Below, one piece after another: positions 60,154-64,000 of a stretch of DNA of 64,000 nucleotides. The notes beneath the pieces were generated by a model. It was not told where the DNA came from, did no database searches, and worked only from the letters and a program-made list of their open reading frames with translations. This DNA is from Flexivirga oryzae (GTDB lineage: Bacteria > Actinomycetota > Actinomycetes > Actinomycetales > Dermatophilaceae). The position numbers were made by a program, and so were the translations under genes. The stretch spans positions 272,489-336,488 of the forward strand of contig NZ_JACHVQ010000004.1 of assembly GCF_014190805.1 (NCBI RefSeq), in the 5' to 3' direction. How positions within the stretch are numbered: the stretch's first letter is position 1; every line of letters begins with the position of its first letter.

Positions 60154-60621
60154 GTGCGGATCTGGATCGAGGTGCCCCTCCTGGTGCTCGGCGTCGTCTG
60201 GGCCTGGTGGGTCCGCCGCCGGATGCAGCGCGCCCAGCTGGCCTGGCTGATCCAGCGTTCCCGGCAGAGCATCGGCCGGGCGCGGGCGGTGACCATGTCC
60301 AGTCAGGCGCTCGCCGCGGTCGGGGCCGTCGTCGTGCTCGCCGTCGCGATCTGGGCCGAGCAGGCGCACCGACTCTTCTGGGTGCGAATCCCGTTCGCAG
60401 CGCTGGTAATCACGCTCTACGTGCCGTTCGCCACACAGCTCGCCCCGATCCGGGTGCGGATCGGGAAGCTGCGCCGCTCACCCCAGGACCGCCTCGTCGA
60501 GCTCGGTGCCCGACCGCCGGTCGCCGAGGCCATCGCGGGGGCTGGCCGGCCGTTCGCGTTCGTCGGCTCGCTGATCCTCCTGGCTGCGGTCACCGTCCTG
60601 GCGTGGCACCACGTCCGATGA
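60154..60621 (+). CDS. Integral membrane protein, unknown family
   Basis: 155 aa with an N-terminal TM (WIEVPLLVLGVVWAWWV), a central pair (LAAVGAVVVLAVAIWAEQA and FAALVITLYVPFATQL) and a C-terminal TM (FVGSLILLAAVTVLAW). GTG start, divergent from the PHP gene by 41 bp. Its last 32 nt overlap the 3' end of the convergent dehydratase gene. Confidence 0.7.
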   Translation: MRIWIEVPLLVLGVVWAWWVRRRMQRAQLAWLIQRSRQSIGRARAVTMSSQALAAVGAVVVLAVAIWAEQAHRLFWVRIPFAALVITLYVPFATQLAPIRVRIGKLRRSPQDRLVELGARPPVAEAIAGAGRPFAFVGSLILLAAVTVLAWHHVR

Positions 60622-61567
60622 GCCGCGCGTAGCGGTCCAGGTCGACGTTGCCGCCGGAGAGTATGACTCCCACCTTGGCACCCGGCATGGAAGGCGCCAG
60701 CGAGATCGCTGCCGCGAAGGCGAGCGCACCGGTCGGCTCGACGACCAGCTTGCAGGTTTGCGCGAGCGCGCGCATCCCGGCCACCAGCTCGTCGTCGGTG
60801 ACCCGCACGATGTCCTCGACCAGCTCCCGGATGATCGGGAACGTCAGCCGGCCCAGCGCCGCCGTCTGCGCACCGTCCGCGAGGGTCTCGGGCACCGGGA
60901 TCGTGACGATCTCGCCCGCGTCGAACGACTGCTTGCCGTCGTCCCCGGCCGCCGGTTCCGCGCCGAAAACCCTTGCCTCGGGCCGGGTTCCGCGCGTCGC
61001 GACCGCGGTGCCACTGAGCAGGCCACCGCCGCCGAGCGGCGCGATGACGACGTCGAGGTCGGGCACGTCCTGCAGCAACTCGAGCGCGGCGGTGCCCTGC
61101 CCGGCGGCGATGTGCGCGTTGTCGAAGGGCGGTATGACGGTGCGCCCCTCCCGGTCCGCCAGCTCCCGGGCGATCGCCTCGCGGTCCTCGGTCATCCGGT
61201 CGTAGGTCACGACGCGGGCGCCATACCCCTCGGTGGCGGTGAGTTTGATCTGCGGCGCATCGGTCGGCATGACGATCGTGGCCGGTATGCCGAGCAGCCG
61301 CGCGGCCAACGCGACCGCCTGGGCGTGATTGCCGGACGAGAACGCGACCACCCCGGCAGCGCGTGCCGCGTCATCCAGCCTGCTCAGGGCGTTGTAGGCG
61401 CCGCGAAACTTGAACGCGCCCATCCGCTGGAGGTTCTCGCACTTCAGGTGCAACCGGATGCCGAGTTCGTCGTCCAGCCGTGACGACGTGACGACCGGTG
61501 TGCGGTGGGCGACGCCCGCCAGCCCGGTGGCCGCGTCCTGGACGTCGGCGAGCGTCACCGCGTTCAC
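60590..61567 (-). CDS. PLP-dependent threonine/serine dehydratase-like enzyme
   Basis: 325 aa fold-type II PLP enzyme: CENLQRMGAFKFRGAYNAL carries the Schiff-base Lys, SSGNHAQAVALAARLLG binds the substrate carboxylate, GGGGLLSGTA holds the phosphate and GVILSGGNVDLDRYA the pyridine nitrogen. Length without an ACT domain fits the catabolic threonine dehydratase or serine racemase group. GTG start overlapping the upstream membrane gene stop by 4 nt. Confidence 0.9.
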   Translation of the reverse strand: MNAVTLADVQDAATGLAGVAHRTPVVTSSRLDDELGIRLHLKCENLQRMGAFKFRGAYNALSRLDDAARAAGVVAFSSGNHAQAVALAARLLGIPATIVMPTDAPQIKLTATEGYGARVVTYDRMTEDREAIARELADREGRTVIPPFDNAHIAAGQGTAALELLQDVPDLDVVIAPLGGGGLLSGTAVATRGTRPEARVFGAEPAAGDDGKQSFDAGEIVTIPVPETLADGAQTAALGRLTFPIIRELVEDIVRVTDDELVAGMRALAQTCKLVVEPTGALAFAAAISLAPSMPGAKVGVILSGGNVDLDRYARLIGRGATPGR

Positions 61568-62106
61568 TGACCGGGATCCTCCTGGGCCTCGGGCTGCGCG
61601 GCTTGCTCGGTCGGGGCCGCGCCGGCGGATCCGGTCGTCGGCAGGGTCTTGTTGGCCGGTTTGTCACTCACCGGCGGCTTCGGGGTGCCGGCCACGGGTT
61701 CGGGCGCGTGCTTGCTCGCCCTGTCCTGCACGGTCTTGACGATGAAGAGCACCGTGACCACACCGACGGCCATCACCACACGCGGGTGCCGCACGCCGTG
61801 CCGCACGAGGAACTGCTCGATCTTGGCGTCGGCCTTCACCCCGAGGCCGGAGGTGACCAGCATCAGGCCGCCGGTCGTGGCGGCGGTGAGGTCGCTGACC
61901 GTGAGCGCCCGGTGCAGTGGGTGGTCCTCCGGCAGCTCGTCCTCACCGCGGATCGCGAAGAAGACGGCGCCGGCGGTGCCGGCGGTGTTCGCGAGGCTGA
62001 GTCCGCGGCGCGCCCACCGGGGGAAGCGCGTCGGGCGGACCAGGGTGATGGCACCCGCGACGGCGGCGGAGGCGAGGTTGAGGGCAGGGGAGCGCTTCTG
62101 GGCCAT
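61564..62106 (-). CDS. Putative membrane protein, unknown family
   Basis: 180 aa: ALNLASAAVAGAITLVRPTR, LSLANTAGTAGAVFFAI, and VVMAVGVVTVLFIVKTVQD are hydrophobic or membrane-associated helices; the last 45 residues are Pro/Ala/Gln-rich and probably disordered. The stop overlaps the dehydratase start (GTGA). The function is not recognised. Confidence 0.68.
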   Translation of the reverse strand: MAQKRSPALNLASAAVAGAITLVRPTRFPRWARRGLSLANTAGTAGAVFFAIRGEDELPEDHPLHRALTVSDLTAATTGGLMLVTSGLGVKADAKIEQFLVRHGVRHPRVVMAVGVVTVLFIVKTVQDRASKHAPEPVAGTPKPPVSDKPANKTLPTTGSAGAAPTEQAAQPEAQEDPGQ

Positions 62107-62176
62107 GACACGACCCTAGATGGTGGGTCTCGGCGGTGTCTCGAGGGCGAAGGTTGTCGCGTCCACTGCCCGGATC

Positions 62177-62386
62177 TCACCCGGGCCGGTCGGCGGTGCT
62201 CTGGTCGATCACGTACGTCGGGTTGCCGAACGGATCGGTGACGGCCGCCCACCAGCCGCCGGGGATCTGGGCGGGTGCCATCGCAACCGACACCCGGTCA
62301 CGTCGTCCCTCGATCCAGCCCCTGACGTCGTCGACGGTGAGCAGGGGTCCGGTCTTCGTCGACCCGTCGGTCGAGACGTCGAGCAT
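62177..62386 (-). pseudogene. VOC/glyoxalase-family remnant (C-terminal half)
   Basis: 69 codons ending DPFGNPTYVIDQ, with VTLMLDVSTD just before and after the first ATG, LLTVDDVRGWIEG in the middle and GGWWAAVTD. This is the C-terminal half of a single vicinal-oxygen-chelate domain. The frame upstream reads family-like for about 20 codons, then meets the MFS stop, so the N-terminal beta-alpha-beta module is missing. Probably a fragment, though a short start at 62386 is possible. Confidence 0.55.
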
Positions 62387-62446
62387 CAGCGTGACGTCTC
62401 CGTCCGATGGGCCGATGGCGGCCGTCGTCGGCAGCGCGCCGCCCGG

Positions 62447-63712
62447 TCAGGCGGCGCTCGCGGAGGGGGTGGGGGTCTCGGGGGTGGCGGCCATTGCCGC
62501 CGACCCGGCGTGGGCGCGCCGCAGCAGCGGACCCGCGCCGACGGCGAGGGCACAGGCGAGCGCGCCCGCGGCAACCGTCACGCCGAACGCCGCGGTGGCG
62601 CCGGACAGGTCGGCGAAGTGGCCGGCGACGGCGGCGCCCACGGCATACCCGAGGCCGGTGGCGGCGGCGAGCAGCGTCATCGCCGCGCCGGTGCGTGACG
62701 GTGGCGTGATCTGCTCGCCGAGCGTGAACGTCGTGATCATGTATGGCGCAACGCAGCATCCCAGCACGATCAGCACCGGGCAGAGCGCGGCCAGCGACCC
62801 GACGAGCAGCAGCGGCGTGGTGAGCACGAGCAACCCGGCCGCGGTCGCCCGCCACCTGGTGACATAGCCGATCCGGGCAGGCAGTGCCGCCATACTCAGC
62901 CCGGCCAGGACGCTGCCGATGCCGAGCAGCGCCTGCACGAGCCCGGCCAGTCCGTCGTGACCGGCCTCGGTGGCGAGCACCGTGGTGCCGTTCTGCACGG
63001 ACCCGAAGATCATCCCGATGATGAACTGGGCGGCCATCAAGGTCGCGAGCGCAGGGGTCAGCAGACGACCGGTGCCGGCGGTCGCGGCGTGAGCCGTGCG
63101 CAGCCGCGCCGTCGGGTGGATGGCGAACCAGGTGCCGAAGATCGCGAGCAGGACCGCAGCGGTGCAGATGCCGACACCGGGGTCGACGATCGAGGCAATC
63201 GTGCCGACGAGTGCGGGGCCGAGCACGAACGACGCCTCGTCGGCGGAGCCCTCGTAGGAGAACGCGGTGTCGATCAACCGCGCCGACGTGCCGGTGCGGT
63301 CCCGGGAGCTGATGATCGGGCGCCAGCGGACCCGGGCGAGCGGCCCGGCCTGCGGGATGAAGAAGCCGCCGAACGCGGCCGCGGCGGCAGCCCACAGCCA
63401 GGAGACGCCGCTCTCGGCGGCGAGCACCACGGCCAGCAGGCCGAGCGAGCTCAGCCAGGACTGGACCAGCACGACAGGGCGCTGACCGAACCGGTCGGAG
63501 GCGGCGCCGAGCAGGGGCGCACCGACGGCGTTCGCGACGGCGAGCGCACCGGCGCTCGCGCCGCCGGCGCCGAAGCTGCCGGTGGTGTGGGCGATGAGGA
63601 GGAGGACGCCCATCTGGCTCATGGCCAGGGGCAGTCGGGCGAGGAACGCCACGACGATGTAGGTGCGACCGGTCAATCCGAAGAGGTGCCGGTATGACGC
63701 AGCAGGTGACAC
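62447..63712 (-). CDS. MFS transporter
   Basis: About 12 TM helices in 421 aa; AVANAVGAPLLGAASDRFGQ followed by RPVV is the MFS loop 2-3 motif (GxxxDRxGxR type). The GTG at 63712 is preferred, with GAAAGG upstream and nine residues before TM1 (YIVVAFLARLPLAMSQMGVL); longer in-frame starts at 63802 and 63838 add an arginine-rich tail. Substrate unknown, drug or metabolite efflux is typical. Confidence 0.85.
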   Translation of the reverse strand: MSPAASYRHLFGLTGRTYIVVAFLARLPLAMSQMGVLLLIAHTTGSFGAGGASAGALAVANAVGAPLLGAASDRFGQRPVVLVQSWLSSLGLLAVVLAAESGVSWLWAAAAAAFGGFFIPQAGPLARVRWRPIISSRDRTGTSARLIDTAFSYEGSADEASFVLGPALVGTIASIVDPGVGICTAAVLLAIFGTWFAIHPTARLRTAHAATAGTGRLLTPALATLMAAQFIIGMIFGSVQNGTTVLATEAGHDGLAGLVQALLGIGSVLAGLSMAALPARIGYVTRWRATAAGLLVLTTPLLLVGSLAALCPVLIVLGCCVAPYMITTFTLGEQITPPSRTGAAMTLLAAATGLGYAVGAAVAGHFADLSGATAAFGVTVAAGALACALAVGAGPLLRRAHAGSAAMAATPETPTPSASAA

Positions 63713-63957
63713 GAGATGGAACGCCTTTCGAGCACAAGGCTCACGTCGGGCGCGACTTCCCACCACCAGTCGCGCGCGTTCCCTAATACGTAGTGTCTCC
63801 ATTCTAGCGCTGTGACCGGCCGGATCCGGCCAGATCACGAGTGTGCTACGTCACCGCGTGGTGGCTTGGGTTCGGCCGATCCTTTTGTCACCGTGGGGAG
63901 TGGTGGGTCCGGCATCGGGGCAGGGCCCACCGGCAACCCCGAGGGGAGTGGGGCGCT
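63713..63957. other. Divergent promoter region and structured leader of the next gene
   Basis: About 245 bp. TACGTATTAGGGAACG near 63789 could hold MFS promoter elements. Ahead of the rightward gene, GGTGGGTCC (63902-63910) pairs with the following GGGCCCACC, then CCGGCAACCCC and GAGGGGAGTGGGG follow. Hairpin plus CCGGCAACCC recalls part of SAM-I/SAM-IV riboswitch cores, but other conserved parts were not found, so it is left as an unassigned leader. Confidence 0.35.
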
Positions 63958-64000
63958 GTGGCGGTGTCGCGGCGGGAGGTTCTGACGGCAGGGGTCGCGG
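63958..64000 (+). CDS. Start of a protein with a twin-arginine signal (3' end beyond window)
   Basis: GTG 63958 opens MAVSRREVLTAGVA; SRREVLTAG fits the S-R-R-x-F/V-L Tat signal consensus, so the product is probably exported folded. Only 14 codons are visible. GAGGGGAG lies upstream. Confidence 0.5.
   Translation, partial: MAVSRREVLTAGVA

Noticed and set aside
63900..63957. A SAM riboswitch call
   Set aside because: CCGGCAACCC is suggestive, but the conserved GA-rich internal loop, kink-turn and pseudoknot partner could not be found.

Overview
This window comes from a high-GC Gram-positive genome. Base composition is strongly GC-biased, GTG starts and 1-4 nt ATGA/GTGA overlaps are common, and several families present are typical of Actinomycetota (DUF3151 beside fba, DUF3073 beside purM, HelD class II, class I LysRS, DUF222-HNH, F420/LLM oxidoreductases, WYL and ECF42 regulators). 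A member of the Micrococcales, perhaps Dermacoccaceae or Intrasporangiaceae, is my inference; no rRNA or other species marker is present.

Layout. 0-6.7 kb: WYL regulator (cut by the edge), TrmH-type RNA methylase, RibD-like reductase, two DGPF/YCII proteins with their ECF42 sigma factor, class II FBP aldolase with DUF3151, and an HTH regulator. 6.7-13.3 kb: two-domain TerD protein, dihydroxyacetone kinase DhaK-DhaL followed by a possible dhaM stump, purA, and class I lysS. 13.3-18.6 kb: VapBC-type toxin-antitoxin, CDF metal exporter, chorismate mutase, HelD helicase, and an HTH regulator. 18.7-25.4 kb: a 6C-type small RNA, then purD, purC and a very large single-chain purL. 25.5-35.1 kb: a LysR-headed catabolic cluster (aldehyde dehydrogenase, Rid protein, DUF1028, M20 amidohydrolase, TMADH-family flavoprotein, APC permease, FAD monooxygenase). 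Active-site residues in the flavoprotein match the histamine dehydrogenase pattern, so I read the cluster as a candidate histamine/imidazole-acetate or related amine pathway. 35.1-42.3 kb: PPOX protein, Nei-type glycosylase, panD, an ABC importer, and a divergent CitA/DcuS-like two-component pair with a perfect CRP-type palindrome in the gap. 42.3-51.0 kb: aminopropyltransferase-like protein, a DUF4241 gene that appears doubly frameshifted, a transglutaminase-like protein, DUF2283, DUF222-HNH, two luciferase-like oxidoreductases, and a membrane-anchored protein carrying an amplified repeat array. 51.2-54.5 kb: purF, purM, DUF3073. 54.6-57.9 kb: small secreted/membrane proteins and a NarL-type two-component pair. 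57.9-64 kb: a HEXXH gene bracketed by two 78-bp repeats beside a tRNA Glu-Asp-Phe cluster, then PHP phosphoesterase, threonine dehydratase-like enzyme, a VOC remnant, an MFS exporter and the start of a Tat-signal protein.

Themes. Six de novo purine genes (purA, D, C, L, F, M) lie here with no purS or purQ, which fits the single-chain PurL. A dispersed CTCGATxCGCTC-type repeat family appears as in-frame peptide insertions in several genes and as a tandem array in one. Functions were assigned by reading motifs and recalled family features; no database search was run.
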